Source of the DNA: Acidovorax delafieldii
Lineage (GTDB): Bacteria > Pseudomonadota > Gammaproteobacteria > Burkholderiales > Burkholderiaceae_C
Length of the DNA stretch: 64,000 nucleotides
Reading direction: 5' to 3'
NCBI RefSeq assembly: GCF_007993815.1
Contig: NZ_VJWE01000017.1
Location: 1-64,000 of the forward strand
Positions 1 through 9,830 of this stretch are shown one piece after another. The position numbers and the translations under genes are program-made. The notes under the pieces are model-generated. The model was given only the letters and a program-made list of their open reading frames with translations, made no database searches and had not been told where the DNA came from. How positions within the stretch are numbered: the stretch's first letter is position 1; every line of letters begins with the position of its first letter.

Positions 1-45
1 TGCGTTAAGCTAACTGATACTAATTGCTCGTGCGGCTTGACCCTA
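1..45 (+). rRNA. 23S ribosomal RNA, 3' end (partial)
   Basis: The first ~45 bases match the conserved 3' terminus of bacterial 23S rRNA: the TAAGCTAACTGATACTAAT stretch followed by GCGGCTTGACCCT corresponds to the E. coli end GAGCTAACCGGTACTAATGAACCGTGAGGCTTAACCTT. The rest lies before the window. A 5S gene follows on the same strand, so this is the tail of an rrn operon. The exact 3' end is uncertain by a few bases. Confidence 0.9.
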
Positions 46-186
46 TAACTTTGATAGCCAACACGCAACCAGCGTGAAGCTCAAAGTCTGTTATGCCAAG
101 TTAGACGCAGTCAAAACACAAACATCTGATTCCAGACTCTATGAATTCGCCAGGCAGTTCACAAAAACTGCCCAGCACCAAGTTAT
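46..186 (+). other. 23S-5S internal transcribed spacer
   Basis: About 140 bp of relatively AT-rich sequence between the 23S tail and 5S. I see no tRNA in it. It contains a short inverted pair (GGCAGTT...AACTGCC near 152-172) that could be part of rRNA processing. Small ORFs called here are not genes. Confidence 0.75.
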
Positions 187-300
187 GCCTGATGACCATA
201 GCAAGTTGGTCCCACTCCTTCCCATCCCGAACAGGACAGTGAAACGACTTTGCGCCGATGATAGTGCGGGTTCCCGTGTGAAAGTAGGTCATCGTCAGGC
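187..300 (+). rRNA. rrf: 5S ribosomal RNA
   Basis: This is a typical betaproteobacterial 5S rRNA: it opens with GCCTGATGACCATAGC, has the conserved core CCCATCCCGAACAGGACAGT, and closes with a 3' arm (CATCGTCAGGC) complementary to the 5' arm (GCCTGATG). The length of about 114 nt fits the family. It is followed directly by a strong terminator, which marks the end of the rRNA operon. Confidence 0.95.
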
Positions 301-313
301 TCTTACAGCCCAG

Positions 314-345
314 AAAACCCCAGTCAGATATGACTGGGGTTTTTT
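314..345 (+). terminator. Rho-independent terminator of the rRNA operon
   Basis: Perfect hairpin: AAAACCCCAGTCA, loop GATA, TGACTGGGGTTTT, followed by more T residues. It lies 13 bp after 5S. The run of A on the left arm means it could also work on the opposite strand. Confidence 0.93.
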
Positions 346-623
346 GCTTTGGGACGGCATCGAAATGCGCCAGGGGCTGTGGCTGGTCAACGCTTGTGGT
401 ACCGCAGTTCGCTGGGTTTGCATCGGACTTACCGGACCGCCAAGCGCAGGATGCCCCTCATCTACACAGTCCGCACAGCTCCAGATCTAACTGTCGGAAT
501 GGACCCACGCGCTTCAATCGATACGGCATGAGCTGATCGATAGAACCTCGCGAGAACCAAAGTGCATCCATTCCGCGCGTCCCCATATTCACAGCCTCTC
601 TCAGCGGCGATATATCGTCTGCG
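346..623. other. Gene-free stretch after the rRNA operon
   Basis: About 280 bp between the rRNA terminator and the stop of the convergent amidotransferase gene. Short ORFs exist on both strands, but none has a plausible ribosome binding site or a protein I recognise. I see no tRNA and no clear repeat. Confidence 0.5.
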
Positions 624-1391
624 TCAGATAGGCAGCCGTCGGCCTTGTTCGAACACCAGCAGTTCACCTTTGCCAAACGCCGTCCACGTTTCGTTGGTCG
701 TGAGGGGGCTGGTCACGATCACTGCCACCTGATCGTTCACGCCAGTCTCCTTCGAAAAATCCAGCTGGAGGTCTTCGTCACTCAGCTGCGCAGCGCCGAA
801 AGGATGGCGGCGCTCTATGTAGTGCAGATGGGTAGAGGCGTGTGCCCACAACGCCTGTCCATTGGAAAGCAGGAAATTGAATGTGCCGTGGGGCGCTATG
901 CGCGCAGCGAGTTCCTTGAGCGTTAGCGTCAGCTCTGGAACAGAAGGCACGCTGGCGTGCGATTTGGCCAACTCTTGCATGATCCAGCAAAAAGCATGCT
1001 CGCTGTCGGTATCGCCCACGGGGCGGAAATGCGAATGCAGGCGAGGGCGGAAGTCTTTCAAATCTCCGTTGTGGGCAAAGACCCAGTAGCGGCCCCACAG
1101 CTCACGCACGAACGGATGGCAGTTCTGCAGGCTCACCATGCCTTGGGTGGCCTTGCGGATATGGGCGATGACGTTTCGGCTCTTGATGGGGTAACGGCGA
1201 ATGAGTTCGGCCACCGGTGAGTCCACGGCCGCCAGATGGTCCACGAAGTGCCGAAGCCCCTTGTCCTCAAAAAACGCGATGCCCCAGCCGTCGGTATGGT
1301 GGTCGGTCTTACCGCCGCGTTGCGCAAAGCCCGTGAAGCTGAAGGTCACATCGGTGGGCACATTGCAGTTCATGCCGAGGAGTTGGCACAT
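624..1391 (-). CDS. Class II glutamine amidotransferase (YafJ-like)
   Basis: A 255-residue protein, the same size as E. coli YafJ. The start was set at the ATG at 1391 so that the mature protein begins Met-Cys: Cys2 is the N-terminal nucleophile that releases ammonia from glutamine in this fold. A longer in-frame ORF starts at 1457 but would bury that Cys. Other family marks are RGGKTDHHTDGWG (about residues 25-37), HIRKAT and AHNGD, which shape the glutamine pocket. Only the glutaminase domain is present, so the acceptor is unknown. It is convergent with the rRNA operon and 91 bp downstream of the stop of the efflux gene on the same strand. Confidence 0.88.
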   Translation of the reverse strand: MCQLLGMNCNVPTDVTFSFTGFAQRGGKTDHHTDGWGIAFFEDKGLRHFVDHLAAVDSPVAELIRRYPIKSRNVIAHIRKATQGMVSLQNCHPFVRELWGRYWVFAHNGDLKDFRPRLHSHFRPVGDTDSEHAFCWIMQELAKSHASVPSVPELTLTLKELAARIAPHGTFNFLLSNGQALWAHASTHLHYIERRHPFGAAQLSDEDLQLDFSKETGVNDQVAVIVTSPLTTNETWTAFGKGELLVFEQGRRLPI

Positions 1392-1482
1392 GGCGGAGGT
1401 TCCGTTTCTTTGATTTCTTGAAAGGCTTGATGGGGCAATGCGCGCATCCGCCTTCAAGCATCAGGACAAGGTATGCCTGCTG

Positions 1483-2940
1483 TCAATCTGGCCGCGCCTC
1501 GCGCAGCTGCCAGGCGGCCACCAGCGCCAGCCCGCACAGAAAAGTCAGCATCAAAAAGGTTTCACCGAATGCTGCGATGCGCGCCGGGTTGCTTGCTCCG
1601 GCCGTCAACGAGGCACCATGTGCGCCGAGTCGCCATTCGAGCACGATGCCGCACAGGCTGACCCCGGCTGCGCCGCCCAGCATGCGCAAGAAGCCAATGG
1701 CGCTGGAGCCCTGAGAAATGAGCGACTTGTCCAGCGGGCGCATGGAGCCCAGATTCAGCGACGGCAGAATGAAGCCGAGTCCGATGCGCCCCAGGATCGC
1801 AAAAGCGACCAGCATCCACAGCGACGAGCCGAGCCCCACAAACACCATCAGACCAAATGACAGGGCCAGCAAACCCAGCCCGGTGCTCACCAACAAATGG
1901 GTGGGCTGCCGGTCCGCGAGGCGGCCCACCACGGCGATGGTGGCGGCCAGAACAAACCCTGCTGGCAGCATAAGGGTGCCCACGTGCGATGCCGAAAGTT
2001 CCAGCCCCAGTTGCATGAACACCGGCAACAGATACGTGGAGCCGAACAAGGCTGTGCCGTAAATGAAGGCCACCACACTGCCCATGGCGAACTGGCGGTA
2101 TTGAAAGAGGCGCAGGTCCATGAGCGGCTTGCGCCCGGTGCGCAGCAGCCTGCGCTGCCAGGCAATGAAACAGGCGACGGCCACCACAGCACCCGTCAGC
2201 AAGCCCGCCGCCTCGACGTGAGAGCCGCCATGCAGCGACACCAGGCCGTTCAGCAGGCACAGCGTTCCCATCGTGCCCAGCAGAAGGCCTCGCCAGTCCA
2301 GCGCCTGGCCTTGCCGGTTGGCCTCGACCCCTCCGGGGGCAGTGACCGGCACAAACTTGTACGCCAGCCAGAGGGAGGCCAAGCAAAGCGGTACCACCAT
2401 GAAAAAAATGGAGCGCCAGCCAAACCAATCCACCAGCAAACCGCCCATGCTCGGACCGATGGCCGGCGCCAGCACGACACCCATGCCAAAGATGCCGCTG
2501 GCGCGTCCCTGCTCGTGGGGCTGGAAGGCGTACAAAATGATGACGGCCGGGATGGGTTGCACCACACCCGCTGCCAGCCCCTCGGCCACCCGTGCTGCCA
2601 GCACCAGACCAAAGTCGCGCGCCAGACCGCCCCCCACGCCGCCAATGAGCAGCAGCAACATCGCGCCCACATAAGTCGCGCGGTAACCGTACCGCGACAA
2701 CAGCCAGGGGGTGGTGAGCATGGACACGGTGGTGGCCACCATGAACCCGGAGGTGACCCACTGGGCGCGTTCCTGGCCCAGTGCAAAGTAGTGACTCATG
2801 TCCGGTATCGCCACGTTGACAATGGTGGAGGACATGATGGAGGCCATGGTCCCGACCATGACGGACAGCAGCAGCAGCCACCGGTAGCGCTCGCCATAGC
2901 GCTCGCGCAATACAGCCAAAGACCCCGAGGCGGCGCTCAT
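1483..2940 (-). CDS. MFS drug efflux transporter, DHA2 (14-TM) family
   Basis: A 485-residue integral inner-membrane protein with about 14 hydrophobic segments, as in EmrB/QacA-type proton/drug antiporters. The N-terminal part carries the DHA2 signature: TIVNVAIPDM in TM1, a following ERAQWVTSGFM, and the motif GIFGMGVVLAPAIGPSMGG in the TM5 region. The start at the ATG at 2940 gives a short cytoplasmic tail before TM1. No membrane-fusion partner (EmrA) or TetR/MarR regulator is adjacent, so substrate and control cannot be read from context. The tautomerase gene lies 56 bp upstream on the same strand. Confidence 0.88.
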   Translation of the reverse strand: MSAASGSLAVLRERYGERYRWLLLLSVMVGTMASIMSSTIVNVAIPDMSHYFALGQERAQWVTSGFMVATTVSMLTTPWLLSRYGYRATYVGAMLLLLIGGVGGGLARDFGLVLAARVAEGLAAGVVQPIPAVIILYAFQPHEQGRASGIFGMGVVLAPAIGPSMGGLLVDWFGWRSIFFMVVPLCLASLWLAYKFVPVTAPGGVEANRQGQALDWRGLLLGTMGTLCLLNGLVSLHGGSHVEAAGLLTGAVVAVACFIAWQRRLLRTGRKPLMDLRLFQYRQFAMGSVVAFIYGTALFGSTYLLPVFMQLGLELSASHVGTLMLPAGFVLAATIAVVGRLADRQPTHLLVSTGLGLLALSFGLMVFVGLGSSLWMLVAFAILGRIGLGFILPSLNLGSMRPLDKSLISQGSSAIGFLRMLGGAAGVSLCGIVLEWRLGAHGASLTAGASNPARIAAFGETFLMLTFLCGLALVAAWQLREARPD

Positions 2941-2996
2941 GAAGCGATCAAATGCTGAAGCAACACCACGGGGTCAGTGAGGACGGGGCGCATCAC

Positions 2997-3188
2997 TCAG
3001 GACGTGCGCTCCAGCCACAACTTGCCGCCCGTGGCCCAGTTTTCGCGCTTCACATCGGTGATCAGGATGTCCACCGATTCGGGCGAGCCGCCCAGGATCT
3101 CGACGGATACGCGGGTGATCTCTTCCACCAGCTTCTTCTTTTGCTCGACCGTGCGGCCTTCCATCATTTCGATGTGGTACGTAGGCAT
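2997..3188 (-). CDS. 4-oxalocrotonate tautomerase family protein
   Basis: A 63-residue protein starting Met-Pro-Thr-Tyr. After Met removal, Pro1 would be the catalytic base of this superfamily, which fixes the start at 3188 rather than the longer ORF at 3230. The typical GRTVEQKKKLVEEIT helix and the segment VDILITDVKRENWATGG match 4-OT-like subunits of about 60-76 residues that assemble as hexamers. Substrate is unknown: no aromatic meta-cleavage genes are nearby. Confidence 0.87.
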   Translation of the reverse strand: MPTYHIEMMEGRTVEQKKKLVEEITRVSVEILGGSPESVDILITDVKRENWATGGKLWLERTS

Positions 3189-3231
3189 GTCTTGTTCCTT
3201 CGCGCGCTGTGAAGACAGCGAAAAGCCCAAA

Positions 3232-3483
3232 TCATATCGGCGAAGGCGGGTGGCCTGCGGCGGAGGGTTGCTGTGCGTCTGGCGCCGGCGCGCCGCAAGC
3301 CGCGCAGATACAGACCTTGCCGCGTGCCTCCTGCGGCAAAGCGGCCAAGGCCGCAGGGTCGATGGTCTGCGTCATGCACCAGCAGCTTTCTGCTGGGCGA
3401 CCCGCTGCGATAGCGCACTGATTGGGCTGCCCGCACAGCGGGCAGGCAGACGGAACGGGGTGGGTAGGTGGTGCTGCAGGCAT
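3232..3483 (-). CDS. Small Cys-rich CWC-type protein
   Basis: An 83-residue protein with Cys motifs CPLCGQPNQC near the N-terminus, CWC in the middle and CICAAC near the C-terminus, matching the small Cys-rich CWC family, which is presumed to bind metal and has no defined function. The start ATG at 3483 is preferred; an alternative start at 3558 would add a low-complexity leader. It lies 43 bp upstream of the tautomerase on the same strand and may be cotranscribed with it. Confidence 0.75.
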   Translation of the reverse strand: MPAAPPTHPVPSACPLCGQPNQCAIAAGRPAESCWCMTQTIDPAALAALPQEARGKVCICAACGAPAPDAQQPSAAGHPPSPI

Positions 3484-3595
3484 AGGAGTGAGCGCGTGGG
3501 CGTCGGTGCCAGTGTACGGCGCAGCTTGCCCCAAACGCGGTCGCCGCTTCTCACGCAACTGAACAAGGTGAGCCGGAGTACTGCCTGAAAGAAAA

Positions 3596-3634
3596 ATAGC
3601 TGCTAGCGCACATGTTGATTGCGCTAACAGCTAT
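3596..3634. repeat. Palindromic copy of the dispersed 48-bp repeat; likely glcB terminator
   Basis: Arms ATAGCTGCTAGCGC and GCGCTAACAGCTAT pair over 14 positions with one mismatch around an 11-nt loop. It lies 51 bp after the glcB stop. The minus strand reads GATAGCT...TAGCGCAA, which aligns with the copies in cinA and rpoN. It may have been co-opted as a terminator; the flanking A/T runs support that. Confidence 0.75.
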
Positions 3635-3685
3635 CAAAAGTGGAGCAGGCAACGCCATGAATATGGCACTGCCTGCAGTTGGGAA

Positions 3686-5896
3686 TCAGGCCGCTTGTGC
3701 TGCCTTCAGCTTCAGGCGCCAGGCGTGCAGCAGTGGCTCGGTGTAGCCGCTGGGCTGCTCCATGCCCTTGAAGACCAGGTCACACGCTGCCTTGTAGGCC
3801 ATGCTGGTGGCAAAGTGTCCGGCCATGGGCTGATACAGCGGGTCACCCGCGTTTTGCTGGTCCACCACGGCGGCCATGCGCTCGAAGGTCTCGCGCACCT
3901 GGGCTTCGGTCACCACGCCATGGTGCAACCAGTTGGCCATGTGCTGGCTGCTGATGCGCAGCGTGGCGCGGTCTTCCATCAGGCCCACGTTGTGGATGTC
4001 GGGCACCTTGGAGCAGCCCACGCCCTGGTCCACCCAGCGCACCACGTAGCCCAGAATGCCCTGGGCGTTGTTGTCCAGCTCCTGCTGCTTCTCGGCGTCG
4101 CTCCAGTTCGGGGCGGCGGCCACGGGCACGGTCAGCAGGCCGGTCAGCAGGTTGTCGCGCTCGGCGTTCACATCGGTTTTTTCCAGCTCGATCTGGATGT
4201 CGCTCACCTTCACCTGGTGGTAGTGCAGCGCGTGCAGCGTGGCACCCGTGGGGCTGGGCACCCAGGCGGTGTTGGCACCGGCCTTGGGGTGGGCGATCTT
4301 CTGCTTGAGCATCTCGGCCATCAGGTCGGGCATGGCCCACATGCCCTTGCCGATCTGCGCCTTGCCGCGCAGGCCGCACGACAGGCCCACGAGCACGTTG
4401 TTCTTCTCGTACGACTGAATCCAGGCGCTGGTCTTCATGTCGCCCTTGCGCACCATGGGGCCGGCGTGCATGGCGGTGTGCATCTCGTCGCCGGTGCGGT
4501 CCAGGAAGCCGGTGTTGATGAAGGCCACGCGGCTGCTGGCAGCGGCAATGCAGGCCTTCAGATTGACGGACGTGCGGCGCTCCTCGTCCATAATGCCCAG
4601 CTTGACGGTGCTGTCGGGCAGGCCCAGCAACTTCTCGACGCGGCCAAACAGCTCGGCGGCAAAGCCCACTTCGGCGGGGCCGTGCATCTTGGGCTTGACG
4701 ATGTAGACGCTGCCCTTGCGGGAGTTGCGGATTCCGTTGGTGCCATGGCCTTGCAGGTCGTGAAGGGCGATGGCGGTGGTCACCACTGCATCCATGATGC
4801 CTTCAGGAATCTCGCGCACCTGGCCTTGTGCGTCCTTCCACAGGATGGCCGGGTTGGTCATCAGGTGGCCCACATTGCGCAGGAACATCAGCGAGCGGCC
4901 ATGCAGGCGTACTTCGCCGCCTTGGGGGGCCGTGTAAACACGGTCAGGGTTCAGCCCGCGCGTGAAGGTCTTGCCGCCCTTGGCGACCTGCTCGGTCAGC
5001 GTGGCCTGGATGATGCCCAGCCAGTTGCTGTAGCCCAGCACCTTGTCTTCGGCGTCCACGGCGGCCACGGAGTCTTCCAGGTCCAGGATGGTGGACAGGG
5101 CCGCTTCCAGCACCAGGTCGCTCACGCCCGCGGCATCGGACTGGCCGATGGGCGTGCTGCGGTCGATCTGGATATCGAGGTGCAGGCCGTTGTGCTGCAG
5201 CAGCACCGACGACGGCGCGGCGGCATTGCCCTGGTAGCCCTTGAACTGCGACGCGTCCTTCAGGCCTGTGGTGCTGCCGTTGGCGAGTGACACCAGCAGC
5301 TGGCCGCCTTCCACTTTGTAGCCCGTCGAATCCTTGTGCGAGCCCGAGGCCAAAGGCGCGGTGTCGTCCAGCACCTGGCGCGCAAAGGCGATCACCTTGG
5401 CGCCGCGTACGGGGTTGTAGCCCTTGCCCTTTTCGGCGCCGCCTTCTTCGCTGATGGCGTCCGTGCCGTACAACGCGTCATACAGGCTGCCCCAGCGCGC
5501 GTTGGCGGCGTTGAGTGCATAACGTGCGTTCAGGATGGGCACCACCAGCTGCGGGCCGGCCTGCGTGGCCAGCTCGTCGTCCACGTTGGTGGTGGTGGCC
5601 TTCACGTCGGCAGGCTGGGGCACCAGGTAGCCGATCTTTTCGAGAAAGCCGCGGTAGGCCACCATGTTCTGGATGGGGCCGGGGTTGGCCTTGTGCCAGG
5701 TGTCCAGCTCGGTCTGCAGGCGGTCGCGCTCGGCCAGCAGGGCGATGTTGCGCGGGGCCAGGTCGGACACGATGGCGTCAAAACCTTTCCAGAAGGCGGT
5801 GGCGTCCACCCCCGTGCCGGGCAGCACCTTGTCTTCGACAAAGCGGTACAGGGAAGTGGCCACTTGCAGGCCGTGGACTTGGGTGCGTTCGGTCAT
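3686..5896 (-). CDS. glcB: Malate synthase G
   Basis: A 736-residue cytoplasmic enzyme (E. coli GlcB is 723) condensing glyoxylate with acetyl-CoA to malate. The opening [20 protein letters not shown] and the long, gap-free match in style to isoform G, including [23 protein letters not shown] (cited here only by its ends, GTNG and KMHGP), support the assignment. The ATG at 5896 has GAGG 8 nt upstream and is preferred over an in-frame TTG at 5908. Isocitrate lyase and glycolate oxidase genes are not in the window. It is divergent from the CoA-transferase gene across 230 bp with an inverted repeat at 6040-6059. Confidence 0.95.
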   Translation of the reverse strand: MTERTQVHGLQVATSLYRFVEDKVLPGTGVDATAFWKGFDAIVSDLAPRNIALLAERDRLQTELDTWHKANPGPIQNMVAYRGFLEKIGYLVPQPADVKATTTNVDDELATQAGPQLVVPILNARYALNAANARWGSLYDALYGTDAISEEGGAEKGKGYNPVRGAKVIAFARQVLDDTAPLASGSHKDSTGYKVEGGQLLVSLANGSTTGLKDASQFKGYQGNAAAPSSVLLQHNGLHLDIQIDRSTPIGQSDAAGVSDLVLEAALSTILDLEDSVAAVDAEDKVLGYSNWLGIIQATLTEQVAKGGKTFTRGLNPDRVYTAPQGGEVRLHGRSLMFLRNVGHLMTNPAILWKDAQGQVREIPEGIMDAVVTTAIALHDLQGHGTNGIRNSRKGSVYIVKPKMHGPAEVGFAAELFGRVEKLLGLPDSTVKLGIMDEERRTSVNLKACIAAASSRVAFINTGFLDRTGDEMHTAMHAGPMVRKGDMKTSAWIQSYEKNNVLVGLSCGLRGKAQIGKGMWAMPDLMAEMLKQKIAHPKAGANTAWVPSPTGATLHALHYHQVKVSDIQIELEKTDVNAERDNLLTGLLTVPVAAAPNWSDAEKQQELDNNAQGILGYVVRWVDQGVGCSKVPDIHNVGLMEDRATLRISSQHMANWLHHGVVTEAQVRETFERMAAVVDQQNAGDPLYQPMAGHFATSMAYKAACDLVFKGMEQPSGYTEPLLHAWRLKLKAAQAA

Positions 5897-6039
5897 GGGG
5901 TGCCTCAAGAAGAGTGGTGAAAACGGAGATCAATGAAAAACGGTGCCCGCAATAGCAGGCCATGGACAGACTGTATTGCAAATGTTTGTCCACATAAATA
6001 CGCTGAAAATCTCTAAACCAGTGACTTTTACGCAAAACT

Positions 6040-6059
6040 GGTGACAGTCCGTAGTCACC
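6040..6059. promoter_or_regulatory. Inverted repeat in the glcB / CoA-transferase intergenic region
   Basis: GGTGAC and GTCACC flank an 8-nt spacer. A related half-site (CCAGTGAC) begins at 6018. The element sits between two divergent carbon-acid genes, 68 bp before the CoA-transferase start. A role as an operator is inference only. Confidence 0.4.
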
Positions 6060-6126
6060 CTGAATGGTGCTTTCGCCCGTTACCCACTACGCTGCGCGCA
6101 CAACAAACCCACCGGGAGACAAACCC

Positions 6127-8052
6127 ATGCAGGCACCCCTGGACGCCAGCGCGCTCAACGCGGCCCACAAGAACAAGATCGTGAGCGCCGCCGATGCCGT
6201 GCAGCTCATCCACGATGGCGACACCGTGGCCACGGGCGGCTTTGTGGGCATCGGCTTTGCCGAGAGCATTGCCGTGGCGCTGGCCCAGCGCTGGGAAACG
6301 ACCCAAACCCCGCGCGACCTCACGCTGGTCTACGCCGCAGGCCAGGGTGACGGCAAGCAGCGCGGCCTCAACCACCTGGGCCACGCCGGCCTGCTCAAGC
6401 GCGTGATCGGCGGGCACTGGAGCCTGGTGCCCCGCATCCAGAAGCTGGCGGTGGACAACCAGATCGAGGCCTGGAACCTACCCCAGGGCGTGATCACGCA
6501 TTTGTTCCGCGACATCGCTGCAGGCAAGCCCGGCACGCTCACGCGCGTGGGCCTGGACACCTTTGTGGACCCGCGCCACGGCGGCGGCAAGCTCAATGCG
6601 CGCACCACCGAAGACCTGGTGCGCATCCTGCCCATCGACGGGCAGGACTACCTGTTCTACAAGGCCTTTCCGATCCACGTGGGCATCATCCGCGCGACCA
6701 CGGCCGACGCCGACGGCAACCTCACCATGGAGCGCGAGGCGCTCACGCTCGAAGCGCTGGCGATTGCCATGGCCGCGCGCAACTCGGGCGGCGTGGTCAT
6801 CGCCCAGGTCGAGCGCATCGCCGAGCGCGGCACGCTCAACCCCCGGCAGGTGAAGGTGCCCGGCGTGCTGGTGGACGCCGTGGTGCTGGCCACCGAGCCA
6901 GCGCACCACCACCAGACCTTTGCCGAGCCCTACAGCGCCGCGTTTGCGGGCGAGCTGCGGGTGCCCATGGACACGCTGGAGGCCATGCCGCTCACCGAGC
7001 GCAAGATCATCGCCCGCCGTGCGGCGCTGGAGCTGCGCCCGCACCAGGTCGTCAACCTGGGCATCGGCATGCCCGAGGGCGTGGCCAACGTGGCGGCCGA
7101 AGAGCGCATCATCGACCTCGTCACGCTCACGGCCGAGCCCGGCGTGATCGGCGGCATCCCCGCCGGCGGGCTGAACTTTGGCGCGGCCGTGAACCCGCAG
7201 GCCATCATCGACCAGCCCAACCAGTTCGACTTCTACGACGGCGGTGGTCTCGATATCGCCATCCTGGGCCTCGCGCAGGCCGACCAGCACGGCAACCTCA
7301 ACGTGAGCAAGTTTGGCCCGCGCCTGGCGGGTGCGGGCGGCTTCATCAACATCAGCCAGAACGCCAAGACCGTGGTGTTTGTCGGCACCTTCACGGCCGG
7401 CGCGCTGCAGGTGGAGACGGTGGACGGCCACCTGCACATCCTGCACGAAGGGGGCGCGCGCAAGCTGGTGCGCGAGGTCGAGCACCGCACCTTCAGCGGC
7501 GCCGAAGCCCTGCGGCGCGGCCAGCGCGTGTTGTATGTCACCGAGCGCTGCGTGTTCCGCCTGGTGCCATCGGGCGAGGTGGATGGCGGCGGTGCGCTGG
7601 AGCTGATCGAGTTGGCGCCCGGCATCGACCTGCACCGCGACGTGCTCGCCCACATGTCCTTCACGCCGCGCATCAGCCCGGGTTTGCAGACCATGGATAT
7701 GAGCCTGTTCGAGCCCGGCCCGCTGGGCCTGCGTGAGCAACTGCTCAATCGCCCGCTGGTGCAGCGCTTTGAGCTGGACGCCGCACGCCAACTGCTGCAC
7801 ATCGACTTCTCGGGGCTGCAGATCAACACCGCCAGCACCATCGACGCCATCGACCAGGAGGTGCGCCGCCTGCTCGCCCCGCTCGCCGCGCAAGGCGAGC
7901 GTGTGGGCGTGATCGTGAACTACGACCACTTCAGCATCGCCCCCGACCTGGCCGACGCCTACACCGCCATGGTGCAGGGCCTCACGCGCGACCTCTACAC
8001 CGAGGTCAAGCGCTATGGCACCGTGGGGTTCCTCAAGTCGCGCCTGGTGTGA
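6127..8052 (+). CDS. Family I CoA-transferase (acetate/propionate CoA-transferase type)
   Basis: A 641-residue fusion of the alpha and beta halves of a family I CoA-transferase, as in propionate CoA-transferase and YdiF. These enzymes move CoA between acyl-CoA and acetate or a 3-oxoacid through a glutamyl-CoA thioester. The likely catalytic Glu is residue 337 in TAEPGVIGG; the N-terminal half carries the glycine-rich [17 protein letters not shown] and the second half [10 protein letters not shown]. The ATG at 6127 with GGGAGA upstream is chosen over 6064. The divergent glcB gene suggests shared use in acetate or propionate metabolism. Confidence 0.9.
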   Translation: MQAPLDASALNAAHKNKIVSAADAVQLIHDGDTVATGGFVGIGFAESIAVALAQRWETTQTPRDLTLVYAAGQGDGKQRGLNHLGHAGLLKRVIGGHWSLVPRIQKLAVDNQIEAWNLPQGVITHLFRDIAAGKPGTLTRVGLDTFVDPRHGGGKLNARTTEDLVRILPIDGQDYLFYKAFPIHVGIIRATTADADGNLTMEREALTLEALAIAMAARNSGGVVIAQVERIAERGTLNPRQVKVPGVLVDAVVLATEPAHHHQTFAEPYSAAFAGELRVPMDTLEAMPLTERKIIARRAALELRPHQVVNLGIGMPEGVANVAAEERIIDLVTLTAEPGVIGGIPAGGLNFGAAVNPQAIIDQPNQFDFYDGGGLDIAILGLAQADQHGNLNVSKFGPRLAGAGGFINISQNAKTVVFVGTFTAGALQVETVDGHLHILHEGGARKLVREVEHRTFSGAEALRRGQRVLYVTERCVFRLVPSGEVDGGGALELIELAPGIDLHRDVLAHMSFTPRISPGLQTMDMSLFEPGPLGLREQLLNRPLVQRFELDAARQLLHIDFSGLQINTASTIDAIDQEVRRLLAPLAAQGERVGVIVNYDHFSIAPDLADAYTAMVQGLTRDLYTEVKRYGTVGFLKSRLV

Positions 8053-8072
8053 AGTGGGGGTGATGCTGGTTC

Positions 8073-8137
8073 ACTATTATTTATGTAGCTGCTCAAGCAT
8101 ATTCCACTAGCGCATGCGGCCTGTTTGGCTCTAAAAC
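8073..8137 (+). repeat. Intergenic copy of the dispersed 48-bp repeat
   Basis: The unit runs from CTATTATTTATGTAGCTGCT to GGCC, 48 bp, followed by TGTTTGGCTCTAAAA. It shares CATATTC-ACTAGCGCA with the thiL copy and the same length and landmark spacing as the copies in rpoN and cinA. It is AT-rich against its surroundings and sits between the CoA-transferase stop and the LysR gene. Confidence 0.7.
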
Positions 8138-8203
8138 CGATCACGGGCCGTGCCCAAGTCCGTCACCAGGCCCTTCTCCGCTTTATCCCCATAATCAGCG
8201 CCC

Positions 8204-9139
8204 ATGGACAAACTCAAGGCCTTTGAATCGTTTGTGTCGGTGGCAACACGCGGCAGCCTCACCGCTGCGGCCAAGGCCGAGGGCGTGGCCCCAGCCATCA
8301 TGGGTCGGCGGCTCGATGCGCTGGAAGAACACCTGGGCGTGAAGCTGCTGGTGCGCACCACGCGCCGCATCAGCCTGACGCACGAAGGCAGTGCGTTTCT
8401 GGAAGACTGCCAGCGCCTGCTGTCCGACGTGGCCAATGCCGAGGCCAGCGTGTCCGAAGGGGGCGTCAAGGCCACGGGCCATTTGCGCATCACCGCACCC
8501 GCCGGTTTTGGCCGCCGCCATGTGGCGCCGCTGGTGCCGCGTTTTCGCACCGCCCACCCGGACGTGACCATCTCGCTCAACCTCAGCGACCGCGTGGTGG
8601 ACCTGGCGGGCGAGGGCTATGACTGCGCCGTGCGCGTGGGCGACCTGCCCGACTCGTCGCTGGTGAGCGTGCGCATTGCCGACAACCGCCGCCTGTGCGT
8701 GGCCACACCCGCCTACCTGCAGCGCCACGGCACGCCGCGCCACCCCAGCGAGCTGGTGCAGCACGACTGCCTCACGCTGTCGAGCGAGGCATCGCAAACA
8801 CGGGGCTGGGCGTTCCGCATGCCGGTCGAAGGCGGTGGCACCGAGGTCATCCACCTCAAGCCCGGCGGCCCGCTCGATTGCTCGGACGGGCAGGTGCTGC
8901 ACGACTGGTGCCTGGCGGGCTACGGCATTGCCTGGCGCAGCACCTGGGAGGTGGAGGCCGAGATCGCCGCCGGGCGCCTAGTGGAGGTGCTGCACGACTT
9001 TGCGGCGCCGCCCAACGGCATCTATGTGGTGTTTCCGCAGCGCAAGCACATGCCGCTGCGGGTGCGGCTGTGGATCGAGCACCTCAAGCACCAGTACGCA
9101 CAGCCCGCGTTCTGGAAAGGCCCGCAGGCCGGCGGTTGA
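8204..9139 (+). CDS. LysR-family transcriptional regulator
   Basis: A 311-residue regulator: N-terminal winged helix (LKAFESFVSVATRGSLTAAA, then the recognition helix around ILGRRLDALEEHLG-like sequence) and a C-terminal LysR substrate-binding domain. The start ATG at 8204 is 151 bp after the CoA-transferase stop, on the same strand. Unlike most LysR genes it has no divergent target next door, so its regulon is not evident; the CoA-transferase upstream and the response regulator 30 bp downstream are candidates. Confidence 0.9.
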   Translation: MDKLKAFESFVSVATRGSLTAAAKAEGVAPAIMGRRLDALEEHLGVKLLVRTTRRISLTHEGSAFLEDCQRLLSDVANAEASVSEGGVKATGHLRITAPAGFGRRHVAPLVPRFRTAHPDVTISLNLSDRVVDLAGEGYDCAVRVGDLPDSSLVSVRIADNRRLCVATPAYLQRHGTPRHPSELVQHDCLTLSSEASQTRGWAFRMPVEGGGTEVIHLKPGGPLDCSDGQVLHDWCLAGYGIAWRSTWEVEAEIAAGRLVEVLHDFAAPPNGIYVVFPQRKHMPLRVRLWIEHLKHQYAQPAFWKGPQAGG

Positions 9140-9169
9140 TAGCCCCCGTGGCAGACTGCACAACACTCC

Positions 9170-9817
9170 ATGTCCACCGCGCCCACGCTCCTTGTCGCTG
9201 ACGACCACCCGCTGTTCCGTGCGGCTGTGCTGCACGTGCTGCGCGAGCGGATGCCGCAGTTCCGTACGCTGGAGGCGGCCAGCGCCGCCACGCTGGGCCA
9301 GGCGCTGCAGGACCACCCCGAGGTCGAGCTGGTGCTGCTGGACCTGAGCATGCCCGGCACGCGCGGCTTCTCGGCCCTGCTGCATGTGCGCGGCGAATAC
9401 CCCGAGCTGCCCGTGGTCATCATCTCTTCCAACGACCACCCCCGCGTCATCCGCCGCGCCCAGCAGTTTGGTGCTGCGGGCTTCATCCCCAAGTCCGCGC
9501 CCGCCGACGCCATGGGCGACGCCATCCAGGCCGTGCTGGACGGTGGCAGCTGGTTCCCGCCCATGGCGGCCGAACGCTCCGAGGCCGACGCCGAACTGGC
9601 CGCGCGCCTGGCGCAGCTCACGCCCCAGCAGTTCCGCGTGCTGCTCTGCCTGGCCGATGGCCTGCTGAACAAACAGATTGCGAGCGCGCTGGGCCTGGCT
9701 GAGAACACGGTGAAAGTGCATGTCACCGCCATCCTGAAAAAGCTGGAGTGCTACAGCCGCACGCAGGCGGCTGTGCTGGTCAAAAGTCTGGAGACGGAAG
9801 ACGGCGTGTCTTCCTGA
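9170..9817 (+). CDS. LuxR/NarL-family response regulator
   Basis: A 215-residue regulator with an N-terminal receiver domain (acidic pocket Asp11-Asp12, phosphoacceptor Asp58 in LLDLSMPG, Lys108 in FIPKS) and a C-terminal LuxR-type helix-turn-helix (LTPQQFRVLLCLADGLLNKQI ... AENTVKVHVTAILKKL). It is convergent with the hybrid histidine kinase, which has dctA divergent on its other side, so it is the natural partner of that kinase. NarL-like proteins bind TACYNMT-type heptamers, and such half-sites occur in the kinase-dctA promoter region. Confidence 0.92.
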   Translation: MSTAPTLLVADDHPLFRAAVLHVLRERMPQFRTLEAASAATLGQALQDHPEVELVLLDLSMPGTRGFSALLHVRGEYPELPVVIISSNDHPRVIRRAQQFGAAGFIPKSAPADAMGDAIQAVLDGGSWFPPMAAERSEADAELAARLAQLTPQQFRVLLCLADGLLNKQIASALGLAENTVKVHVTAILKKLECYSRTQAAVLVKSLETEDGVSS

Positions 9818-9830
9818 GGTGGAGATCTGC

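Noticed and set aside
346..623. Small genes or a tRNA after the 5S rRNA
   Set aside because: No cloverleaf sequence was found and the small ORFs lack start signals and similarity.
3695..5290. 531-codon plus-strand ORF opposite malate synthase G
   Set aside because: It is antisense to a clear glcB, is rich in His/Gly/Ala/Val as expected of the complement of GC-rich codons, and has no recognisable family or ribosome site.
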